DNA of 64,000 nucleotides from Symploca sp. SIO1C2 (GTDB lineage: Bacteria; Cyanobacteriota; Cyanobacteriia; Cyanobacteriales; Coleofasciculaceae). Made by a program: the position numbers and the translations under genes. Positions 56,336 through 64,000 of the stretch are shown piece by piece. Numbering within the stretch: position 1 is the stretch's first letter; the number at the start of each line of letters is the position of its first letter. The DNA lies in contig JAAHFP010000004.1 in assembly GCA_010672925.1 (NCBI GenBank), positions 221,848-285,847 of the forward strand, given 5' to 3'. The notes below the pieces were generated by a model. That model was not told the DNA's origin and made no database searches. It saw only the letters and a program-made list of their open reading frames with translations.

Positions 56336-56858
56336 GAGAGGGGAAGTAATCTGCGCCATACGGCGAATGCAAAATTCAAAATTCAAAATTCAAAATTAGG
56401 ACAAGAGAGTTTTGAATGTTGTTTTTGGATTAAGGAAGACACAACCGTTGTGATGAGATTCTTCGATAGTTGTTTGTAGAAGTTCTACCGACCCCATAAT
56501 TAGGTGTTAGGGGGTCGAAACCTTTATCGGCTTCAATGAAAAATCTAAAAACTAAAATACTCCTGGTCACTATGCCAAACAGCAATGAGCTCAATCTCTA
56601 CCATTTTGGCCTGGGCATACTTTAACGAAATTACGGCTATCTGTCTAGGGTCTTACACAAATATAAATATGAACATCGCGAACTGTAGATTTTTCCGTAA
56701 ATCTACGGATGACAAAAGGAGTAATTCTGGCCATAAATAGGAACGATGCCTGGTGAAATTTTCCTCTTTTTTCTCTGGCTAACTAGACTAGAAAAAGGTG
56801 TATTCCACTAGGATTAATTTAACAGCAATCACGAAAAATATCAACCACGAGGTGAAAG
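56336..56858. other. Gene-free stretch with heptamers
   Basis: Holds TGCGCCATACGGCGAATG plus TTCAAAA units (56345-56400, a decayed ACTAGT-family left end) and otherwise no feature I recognise. It must contain the promoter of the DUF4157 gene. Confidence 0.5.
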
Positions 56859-58487
56859 ATGACGCGCCAGTATATAAATAGGAGTAATTCCGCGACCCGT
56901 ACCTCAACCCCCACCAAAGAAGCCATAACTCTCAGAAGTAGTTATGGTTCGTTATCATCAGTGGTCCAAAGAGCAGAAGTTGACCCCCTTGGAGTGAGGG
57001 GGTCGGAGAATGACCAGATCGAGAGTGCGATAGGCGCAAGGGCAAGTAGGGAGATATTGGGGCGGCAGGAGGATGTACTTGCGCCGGGAAATATGGGGAT
57101 AAGTCAGGGGTTATGGGGAGTAGGCAACCCTATGGCCGTACCAATCCAGGCGAAGTTAACCATAGGGGATGCCGGGGACAAGTATGAGCAGGAGGCGGAT
57201 AGGGTCGCGATGGAGGTAGTGGAACGCATCAACGATCGAAGAGTTGTAAGAAAAGAGCAAAAAGCAACGGAAGAAGGGAGGCCATCGCAAGATCAGCCCA
57301 TTTGTGAAATTTCTCGAAAGGTGCAGCCTAAAGCGGGAGCCGGTTGTGGTGCTGCGAGTCCGGCGTTTGAGCGGGGGTTAAATCGGGCGAAGGGTGGAGG
57401 AAGACCTTTGGACCCAGCTTTTCGTGGGAAGGTTGAGCCGGTGATGGGGGCGGATTTTAGTGGAGTGAGGGTGCATACGGATGGTGCGGCGGATAGGTTG
57501 AGTAGGTCGATACAGGCGATGGCGTTTACGACAGGGCAGGATGTGTTTTTTAGGAAGGGGGCGTATGAGCCGGGAAGTCGTGGGGGGCAGGAGTTGTTGG
57601 CGCATGAGTTGACACATGTGGAGCAGCAGAGAGGCTCCGACCAAACGAAGGGCCGGGGGGGTGACCGCGGCTGCAATTTGTTGCGAGGGCCCGTGCATGG
57701 AGACCTGGCCGGCGTGCAGCGTTCGGTGGCTACGTATGTCGAGGAGGAACAAAAGAGGACAAATGTGACCCCGAATCCACCCTGGTATTCACTGAAGAAG
57801 ATCGAGGGTATACAGTGGTCGCGCAGAGGGTATAATACGGACACACTGAGAGGCCTAGTCCCAGAGGAGAGGCAGAATCTGGGCAGCGGTGCCCAGCCGG
57901 GCAAGTCAGCCAACCCACCCATCCATCATATCGTCCCGGCGGCCAAGATAGTAAGGCACATCATTAGTCGTATAGAAGGCGAGGGTATGACAAGAGAGCA
58001 GGCCCTGTGGCACATCACCGACCTCGTGGAAAGGGCAGATATCAATCTCGACAGGGTGGAGACCCATGAAGATTTCATTTCAACACCTCGAGAGTACGAC
58101 CAGCACATTGACATTTTGCTGAGTTTATTAAGCAACGTACCGATTAACCTCTTCAGTGGCCAGAACATGGGAGATGGTCGCGGAACTAAGATTGACGAAC
58201 CCGCAGAGGTGAAGCAGATTAAGGGTAAATCAGTCAAGACGCCGGTCTACTTACCACATATCCCCAGAGCGCTGGAGTTTTTGGTCAGTAACGAGTTACT
58301 GGGCACTGAGGATGTGCGTGAAATGCTGGCGAAGCAAAAGGGAGTGAAGAGCAAATACCATTGGCAGTATATGGCCTACAGGCAAGATACAATTGACCTA
58401 GCGATCAGAAACTTCAAAATCCTGAACGCGATACGCATGCGCAAAAACCTTTCACGAGGTCAAATGAAGAAACTGAAAATAGATTAA
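56859..58487 (+). CDS. DUF4157 (eCIS-type) protein with HH-motif C-terminal domain
   Basis: A 542-residue protein with a good ribosome-binding site (GAGGTGAAAGATG). The leader-like block PIQAKLTIGDAGDKYEQEAD (about 95-118) precedes DUF4157 (about 180-260), with MGADFSGVRVHTD, FTTGQDVFF and the metallopeptidase-like HELTH at 249-253. Such domains mark cargo of extracellular contractile injection systems. From about 270 the sequence changes to GC-rich DNA and a domain with PPIHHIVPAAK near 353-362. His-His-x-x-Pro motifs occur in several nuclease toxins, but I do not recognise this one. No immunity gene or eCIS structural gene follows directly. Odd base composition suggests transfer. Confidence 0.82.
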   Translation: MTRQYINRSNSATRTSTPTKEAITLRSSYGSLSSVVQRAEVDPLGVRGSENDQIESAIGARASREILGRQEDVLAPGNMGISQGLWGVGNPMAVPIQAKLTIGDAGDKYEQEADRVAMEVVERINDRRVVRKEQKATEEGRPSQDQPICEISRKVQPKAGAGCGAASPAFERGLNRAKGGGRPLDPAFRGKVEPVMGADFSGVRVHTDGAADRLSRSIQAMAFTTGQDVFFRKGAYEPGSRGGQELLAHELTHVEQQRGSDQTKGRGGDRGCNLLRGPVHGDLAGVQRSVATYVEEEQKRTNVTPNPPWYSLKKIEGIQWSRRGYNTDTLRGLVPEERQNLGSGAQPGKSANPPIHHIVPAAKIVRHIISRIEGEGMTREQALWHITDLVERADINLDRVETHEDFISTPREYDQHIDILLSLLSNVPINLFSGQNMGDGRGTKIDEPAEVKQIKGKSVKTPVYLPHIPRALEFLVSNELLGTEDVREMLAKQKGVKSKYHWQYMAYRQDTIDLAIRNFKILNAIRMRKNLSRGQMKKLKID

Positions 58488-58518
58488 GTGAGAGAACATT
58501 CAGCAGCATGGTCGCGAG

Positions 58519-58905
58519 CTAGTAGATTGAGTGAAGCGTATGATCAACACACAACCAAAAAGCAGCAACCAGAACCAAAAGCGCAACCCAACAACAACAA
58601 CCCCACAAACCACCCTTAACCCAACCAACCCAACGGCGAAGATAATCCCCAATGCGCCCAATCGACGCACCACGCTCATAAAGCTGGGTAACCTTCGCCA
58701 TCATCCTATCCACCGTCTTCTGCGCCACCCCTACCCCAGTGGTGTGAAACCAATAGCCCTGGAACTCAAACCCTCGTGCAATCCTGCCAATAAAGGTTTT
58801 GTCAGGGTGCTTCACCACCAGCAAATCCGCCATTACCTCATTTACCGCCTTTATCGCCTTGCGCAACTTCCAGCGAGTCGGTACCAAAATCAATTCAAAA
58901 TTCAA
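58519..58905 (-). pseudogene. Reverse transcriptase C-terminal remnant (group II-intron-like/G2L)
   Basis: A 128-residue frame of which about residues 10-100 (TRWKLRKAIKAVNEVMADLL, HPDKTFIGRIARGFEFQGYW, then YERGASIGRIGDYLRRWVGW) match the post-palm/thumb end of group II-type or G2L reverse transcriptases. The YxDD catalytic core is absent. The 'start' MNFEL is made of a TTTTGAA heptamer array, which marks the breakpoint. The hydrophobic tail is read-through of flanking sequence. Confidence 0.72.
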
Positions 58906-59035
58906 AATTCAAAGTTCAAAATTAGAAATAACAATAAACAACTTTCTGGCACTCGCATATGGGTTTTATGGTTGATTTACTGCTTGTTTAGCTTAACTTC
59001 CCCAGAGGAAATTAGAATAATTTTGAATTTTGAAC

Positions 59036-59419
59036 TCATAATTTTGAATTGTTTGCTCGATTTTGCTTTTTCCGGACAATGATTGCCGCAATGATTTTAA
59101 TTAGTTCTTCAGATTCAGTCAACAGCGGACGCAAACGACTATCTGGGAATAGTTCAGCAGCAATCAATAATCGTAACCAATATCGGGTTTCTCTTGCTTC
59201 TTTTAGCGATATTTCCAATTTGTGGATAAAGTCGGCTGTGCTTTGGGCAGCTTGGGACTCCTCCACATTCGCCCCAATCGATGTTCCTGAACGGATGAGC
59301 TGCTTGGCAAGGGTTCGACTCACTCCCGGCTTTTCATCCAAAACCTTGCAAAGATTAACAATTCGCATTGCAAAGTCAAACGTTCTGTCTGTAATCGGAA
59401 TCACTTTTTTATAATTCAA
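59036..59419 (-). CDS. Four-helix-bundle protein (S23/IVP family)
   Basis: A 127-residue protein. LAKQLIRSGTSIGANVEESQ, then DFIHKLEISLKEARETRYWL match the PF05635 four-helix-bundle family, found within 23S rRNA intervening sequences, in DGRs (Avd) and as stand-alone genes. It probably binds nucleic acid. It lies next to the RT remnant, but no template/variable repeat pair is seen, so a DGR role is not supported. Its C-terminus (KKQNRANNSKL) runs into degenerate heptamers, though the fold looks complete. Confidence 0.82.
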   Translation of the reverse strand: MNYKKVIPITDRTFDFAMRIVNLCKVLDEKPGVSRTLAKQLIRSGTSIGANVEESQAAQSTADFIHKLEISLKEARETRYWLRLLIAAELFPDSRLRPLLTESEELIKIIAAIIVRKKQNRANNSKL

Positions 59420-59867
59420 AATTATTGCATTATTAATTCAAAATTAAAGACAACTAGTGGGGACTTGTACCCACCACTAATTGAAGACCAGCAACCCACG
59501 TAATACTATTTCGGGTTTCTCGCTTGTTCCATAGCGTGCTATTTCCTTATTGTGTAGATAGTCGAAGGAGAGGCTTGTTTTTTGGCTCATTTTGGGCTAT
59601 TACTAGGATAATGGAATAGGTGTGCGCCTGTAAGGTATCAAATACATGGTTTACCTAACTAGACATTCGATTCACAGGGCTTGTTTTGATTCGGCTCCCT
59701 TTTGAATTTTGAATTTTGAATTTTGAATTTTGAATTTGGATATGGTGATCTACCTTACGCAAAAACCATTTTGAATTTTGAATTTTGAATTTTGAATTTT
59801 GAATTTTGAATTTGGATATGGTGATCTACCTTACGCAACAACCATTTTGAATTTTGAATTTTGAATT
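59420..59867. repeat. Gene-free stretch with TTTTGAA heptamers and duplicated spacer
   Basis: Three TTTTGAA arrays (59702-59739, 59770-59815, 59846-59875) are separated by a repeated 30-bp spacer beginning GGATATGGTGATCTACCTTA. The last array supplies the start codon of the downstream ATPase. A dispersed repeat (59606-59627) is also present. Confidence 0.85.
59606..59627 (+). repeat. 22-bp inverted repeat, left copy, flanking the AAA+ gene
   Basis: Begins GGATAATGGAATAGGTGTG. The exact reverse complement is at 62114-62135. Related single copies occur within the direct repeats at 18411 and 21743. Confidence 0.88.
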
Positions 59868-62093
59868 TTGAATTTCTCTTTTTCTCCCGATTTAAATGGA
59901 CTGCAACCTCTCTTGCAAGGTTTAGATCAGATGATTGCTGAGGCGATATCTCTTCTTCAAGAGAGGGAAGAAGCACCAGGGGATGTTACTGTTCCATGGT
60001 TACTTACTTATGGGTTATCGGAGCAACCACCTTTAACCATTAGGTCCGATTCCCTCTTAGCCAAGTTGGAATCCACATGTAGCTTATCAGCTTTTGATTT
60101 ATATATCCTGGTGATCGCTTTAGCACCAGAATTAGACCGTCACTATGAAAAGGTCTATGTTTATCTCCAGGATGACCTAAAGGGCAAAAGACCAACTGTA
60201 GATTTGGTGTTAAATTTACTCTGCTCTAGTATCCCGGAAAAATTTGCCCGACGCCAGCATTTTACCAGCAATGCTCCCCTGATCCACCATCACTTGCTCC
60301 ATCTCGCCAGTGAATCCCCTCAACATCTCCCCACTTTACTATCACAGCAACTGATCATCGACTCCCAAGTGGTGAGGTTTCTGTTGCAACAACCGGGGTT
60401 AGATGGGCGACTTACCTCCTGTTGTCAACTGATAGAACCTACGGAAAGTGATGAGCTTCGATCATCAACGGCAGATGTTGATAACAACCTACAAGCTTTA
60501 ATTGCATCAGATTGGCAAAATCAACGACCCCTACTACTGTATTTCCAAGGAACCGGACGCACCGGTAAACGCCGTACAGCTAAAGGTCTTGCCAAAAGCT
60601 TATCCGTATCCTTATTAATAGCGGATATGGCCAAACTACTGGAGGATAAACCAAACTTTGAGGAGCAACTACGACTATTGTGGCGAGAAGCCTGGTTTTT
60701 TGGGCGTATCCTATATATAGATAACTTCGATCTCCTCTACCTCACCGAACATCATACTTCCTATGCCACTTTCCTCACGGAAGTAGAAAGCAATCGCACC
60801 ATAACCATCCTCGCCGGAATCCAAGATTGGCAACCCCCAGCCACGGGAGCAATGGGAGTAATTACCATTCCCTTTACCATTCCGGATTTTCACCAACGCC
60901 AAGAATGCTGGCAATCTCACCTCCAAGCAGCGCAACTCACCATAGAGGAGAAAGAACTCGAACTATTGAGCGGACGCTTTCTGCTGACTCCAGACCAAAT
61001 TGCCGATGCTGTGGCCACTGCTTATAATACCACCCGTTGGCAAAATAGTCCCACCGCCTTATCGAAAATTGCAACAATTTCCAACAGCAGCCAGGGAGAT
61101 GGGGAGATGGGGAGACGGGGAGATGGGGAGACGGGGAGACAAGGAGACAAGGAGATAGGAGAAGCTATGAAAAATAAGGATAATTTTAACAGCCAGAGCA
61201 AAACAGCCCAAGCCCAACCATTTTTTGCTATCCTCTGTAGTGCTGCCCGTGCTCAATCCGGTCACGATTTAGCAACCTTAGCCCAGAAAATAGAACCAAA
61301 ATATACCTGGGATGATATTGTACTACCCCCAGAACAGCTCACCCAACTACAAGATATCTGCAAAGAAGCGGAATATCAGGATCTAGTTCACCAACAATGG
61401 GGCTTTGCCGCTAAATTATCCCTAGGAAAAGGACTAAATGTACTGTTTTCTGGTTCTTCTGGTACAGGCAAAACCATGGCGGCGGAGGTAATTGCCCAGC
61501 ACTTACAACTAGACCTCTATAAAATCGACCTATCCCAAATAGTCAGTAAATACATCGGCGAGACGGAGAAAAACCTCAACCGCATCTTTACCGCTGCCAC
61601 TAATTCCAATGCCATCCTCTTATTTGATGAAGCTGATGCCTTGTTTGGGAAACGTTCCGAAGTACAAGATGCACGCGATCGCAACGCCAATATCGAAGTT
61701 GGTTATTTGCTCCAAAAAATGGAAGAGTATCAAGGTATAGCTATTTTAACCACAAATCTCCGCAATAATCTAGATGATGCCTTTGAACGGCGGCTGCGCT
61801 TTATCGTGGAGTTTGCCTTCCCCACAGCCGAAAATCGTCTGCAAATTTGGCAAAGGGTCTTCCCCAAAGATGCTCCCTGTAGCCCCAATCTCGATTACGA
61901 GTTTCTCGCCCAGAATTTGGAAATTACCGGGGCGAATATACGCAATATCGCCCTGACCGCAGCATTTTTCGCCGCCGATGATGGGGGAGTAATCGAGATG
62001 CCCCATTTAATTCGGGCTATAGGTAGGGAGTATCAGAAAATGAGACGGATTCTTCGGGATAAGCATTTAGGTCCATATATGGATTTGCTATAA
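59868..62093 (+). CDS. Tandem-AAA+ ATPase of the eCIS-associated (Afp15/PVC15-like) type
   Basis: A 741-residue protein. Helical N-domain LSAFDLYILVIALAPELDRH (typical of contractile-injection-system ATPases). AAA1 is degenerate (GTGRTGKRRTAK, then ILYIDNFD). AAA2 is canonical, with Walker A GSSGTGKT at 529-536, Walker B ILLFDEADALFGKR and the DARDRNANIEVGYLL sensor block. Residues 406-436 are a translated GGAGAC repeat. A TTG start in a heptamer array follows a TGA, so the native N-terminus may be missing. It likely remodels injection-system particles (inference from family). A DUF4157 gene lies 1.4 kb upstream; no tail-tube or sheath genes are visible. Confidence 0.83.
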   Translation: MNFSFSPDLNGLQPLLQGLDQMIAEAISLLQEREEAPGDVTVPWLLTYGLSEQPPLTIRSDSLLAKLESTCSLSAFDLYILVIALAPELDRHYEKVYVYLQDDLKGKRPTVDLVLNLLCSSIPEKFARRQHFTSNAPLIHHHLLHLASESPQHLPTLLSQQLIIDSQVVRFLLQQPGLDGRLTSCCQLIEPTESDELRSSTADVDNNLQALIASDWQNQRPLLLYFQGTGRTGKRRTAKGLAKSLSVSLLIADMAKLLEDKPNFEEQLRLLWREAWFFGRILYIDNFDLLYLTEHHTSYATFLTEVESNRTITILAGIQDWQPPATGAMGVITIPFTIPDFHQRQECWQSHLQAAQLTIEEKELELLSGRFLLTPDQIADAVATAYNTTRWQNSPTALSKIATISNSSQGDGEMGRRGDGETGRQGDKEIGEAMKNKDNFNSQSKTAQAQPFFAILCSAARAQSGHDLATLAQKIEPKYTWDDIVLPPEQLTQLQDICKEAEYQDLVHQQWGFAAKLSLGKGLNVLFSGSSGTGKTMAAEVIAQHLQLDLYKIDLSQIVSKYIGETEKNLNRIFTAATNSNAILLFDEADALFGKRSEVQDARDRNANIEVGYLLQKMEEYQGIAILTTNLRNNLDDAFERRLRFIVEFAFPTAENRLQIWQRVFPKDAPCSPNLDYEFLAQNLEITGANIRNIALTAAFFAADDGGVIEMPHLIRAIGREYQKMRRILRDKHLGPYMDLL
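61084..61176 (+). repeat. In-frame GGGGAGAYG tandem repeat inside the AAA+ gene
   Basis: GGGGAGATGG/GGAGACGGGG and GAGACAAGG units encode about 28 residues (QGDGEMGRRGDGETGRQGDK) in the linker between AAA1 and AAA2. Frame is kept. Confidence 0.88.
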
Positions 62094-62113
62094 TTCCTGG
62101 GAATAGAGTATAT

Positions 62114-62135
62114 GCGCACACCTATTCCATTATCC
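62114..62135 (-). repeat. 22-bp inverted repeat, right copy, flanking the AAA+ gene
   Basis: GCGCACACCTATTCCATTAT plus CC, exact complement of 59606-59627, 21 bp after the ATPase stop codon. Confidence 0.88.
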
Positions 62136-62185
62136 AAATTATAGCAAAAAAGAACACCGAAATGCGCGTTATTATTTTCGAGAAA

Positions 62186-62243
<58 letters not shown>

Positions 62244-62263
62244 TTGACTTATTCTCCCAAGCC

Positions 62264-63088
62264 CTAAATAATCCTTTCTGGTTGAATTAACTGATAGCCT
62301 GCATCCTTAATCTTCTGATTCGATACCCTTGCATTATAGGAACGAGTACTAGGGAGAGACGGGTCCCAGGATATTTGAGCTAAACCATGCTGTTCACAAA
62401 GTTGGTCGAGCATCTCTCGGTAAGTTAACTGTGCATCATCCACTAGATTGTAAATACCTTGCAGTTGGTGTAAACGAGCAAATTCAATAGCCCCAACTAT
62501 ATCATCAAGGTGAGTCCAATTCGTCGGTTCGTTACCATTTCCTGGACGAGTCATCCCGGCAACTCTACTAAAGATCTTCAGTAATTCTCGACCTTGACCA
62601 TAAATTCCTCCCAAACGCAAAATACAAACCTGCATCTGTGGACTAGATGCTGATAGTAATACTTGTTCAGTTGCAGCAATAATCTCGGCATTTCCATTCC
62701 CAGGGGCGATGGGAGAAGTTTCATCAACCCAAGCTCCATCTCTGTTACCATAGAGAGCATAACTACTAGTATAAATCACTTGTCTTACTGTAGTAGTTTG
62801 CTTTAGAACCGAGACTAAAGTTTGAGCAGTTTTGAGGTAAGTTTCTTCATATGTTTGGGAATTTCTAGCCCCAACACTTAAGAGCACAGTATCCTGATTT
62901 TCTACTACAGATTTTAGACCGTCTGAGTCATTCCCTTTAACCAATACCACCCGTAGTCCCATAGCTTCCAGCACAGGAACACGTTCAGGAGTAGTGGTAG
63001 TTACGGTAACAACCAAGCCTTGCTCTTCAAACCAATAACGAGCAACTGCTGTACCGACATAACCGCACCCAATGATCGCAACATTCAT
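62264..63088 (-). CDS. NAD(P)-dependent SDR (YeeZ-like atypical extended SDR)
   Basis: A 274-residue protein. The N-terminal Rossmann motif IIGCGYVGTAVA, then an SSYALYGN block without the classical Y-x-x-x-K. RLGGIYGQGRELL and NWTHLDDIVGAI follow. This fits the atypical SDR5/YeeZ group of nucleoside-diphosphate-sugar epimerase-like proteins, whose substrates are mostly unknown. ATG start; 53 bp upstream is a heptamer array separating it from the secreted protein gene, possibly an operon. Confidence 0.85.
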   Translation of the reverse strand: MNVAIIGCGYVGTAVARYWFEEQGLVVTVTTTTPERVPVLEAMGLRVVLVKGNDSDGLKSVVENQDTVLLSVGARNSQTYEETYLKTAQTLVSVLKQTTTVRQVIYTSSYALYGNRDGAWVDETSPIAPGNGNAEIIAATEQVLLSASSPQMQVCILRLGGIYGQGRELLKIFSRVAGMTRPGNGNEPTNWTHLDDIVGAIEFARLHQLQGIYNLVDDAQLTYREMLDQLCEQHGLAQISWDPSLPSTRSYNARVSNQKIKDAGYQLIQPERII

Positions 63089-63111
63089 TCCGAATATCCC
63101 AGTAAAAGCAT

Positions 63112-63141
63112 TCTAAATTCTAAATTCTAAATTCTAAATTC

Positions 63142-63148
<7 letters not shown>
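63112..63148. repeat. Heptamer array (ATTCTAA)
   Basis: About five units between the SDR and the secreted protein, ending at the latter's stop codon. Confidence 0.85.
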
Positions 63149-63999
<851 letters not shown>

Positions 64000-64000
64000 G

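Noticed and set aside
58519..59419. Functional diversity-generating retroelement
   Set aside because: RT catalytic core missing and no template/variable repeat pair seen; kept only as a weak finding.

Overview
The window is cyanobacterial and chromosomal. The evidence is many GCGATCGC (HIP1-type) octamers, a split-intein dnaE C-terminal half, an SLH-plus-OprB iron-uptake-type porin, two XisI-family remnants, a peptide-ligase PGM1-like ATP-grasp gene, and a very heavy load of heptamer and nonamer tandem repeats. The repeat load, the NRPS remnant and the conflict-type genes suggest a large-genome filamentous lineage (Oscillatoriales or Coleofasciculales type). I cannot name the genus from sequence alone.

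Layout. 1-1.3 kb: the 3' part of an IS200/IS605 tnpB with its right end, then a gyrA 3'-end remnant and a palindromic repeat element. 1.3-11 kb: a transporter-HEAT-cNMP-binding fusion, a small membrane-anchored protein, a GT39 glycosyltransferase, a phosphoribosyltransferase and an AAA-like/GGDEF protein. 11-23.5 kb: a surface and conflict block with a TpsA exoprotein, a NACHT NTPase, a MazF-type toxin-antitoxin pair, an xisHI relic, a secreted TPR-CHAT protein between direct repeats, and a Ser/Thr kinase. 24-30.5 kb: porin, PGM1-like ligase, DnaE-C with IntC, RluA/RluD-type pseudouridine synthase. 30.8-36.9 kb: a glycan cluster (GT32-like, DUF1647-like, GDP-mannose-3,5-epimerase-like, GT10 fucosyltransferase-like and UGT-like genes) ending in a double-glycine-leader, lysine-rich small peptide. 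37.5-44.8 kb: a DUF6916-like gene, a GNAT and three tandem tail-collar proteins, convergent with a giant RTX/cadherin/beta-helix protein. 45.2-51.7 kb: an XisI relic, an EF-hand arginase, a 5'-eroded NRPS module (partial C-A-PCP-TE) and a DUF1499 gene. 52-56.3 kb: REC-histidine kinase, TpsB transporter, NCS2 permease. 56.8-63.7 kb: a DUF4157 protein with an HH-motif C-terminus, a reverse-transcriptase relic, a four-helix-bundle protein, an eCIS-type AAA+ ATPase, an SDR and a secreted unknown.

The strongest unexplained signal is the repeats and how they meet the genes. A 155-bp element with 13-bp terminal inverted repeats sits in frame, in the same orientation and reading frame, at two places in the NRPS A domain and (128 bp, an exact 9-codon shortening) in the GT39 gene. 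A second family bounded by ACTAGT carries heptamer repeats inside it; it appears to encode the predicted N-terminus of TpsB and to supply the stop codon of the pseudouridine synthase gene. Heptamer arrays end or begin several other ORFs. Functionally, the most testable ideas are the arginase beside an NRPS whose adenylation code looks ornithine-like, the double-glycine peptide next to a glycosyltransferase, and the collar trio facing a giant adhesin-like protein.

No tRNA, rRNA or CRISPR array was recognised by eye.
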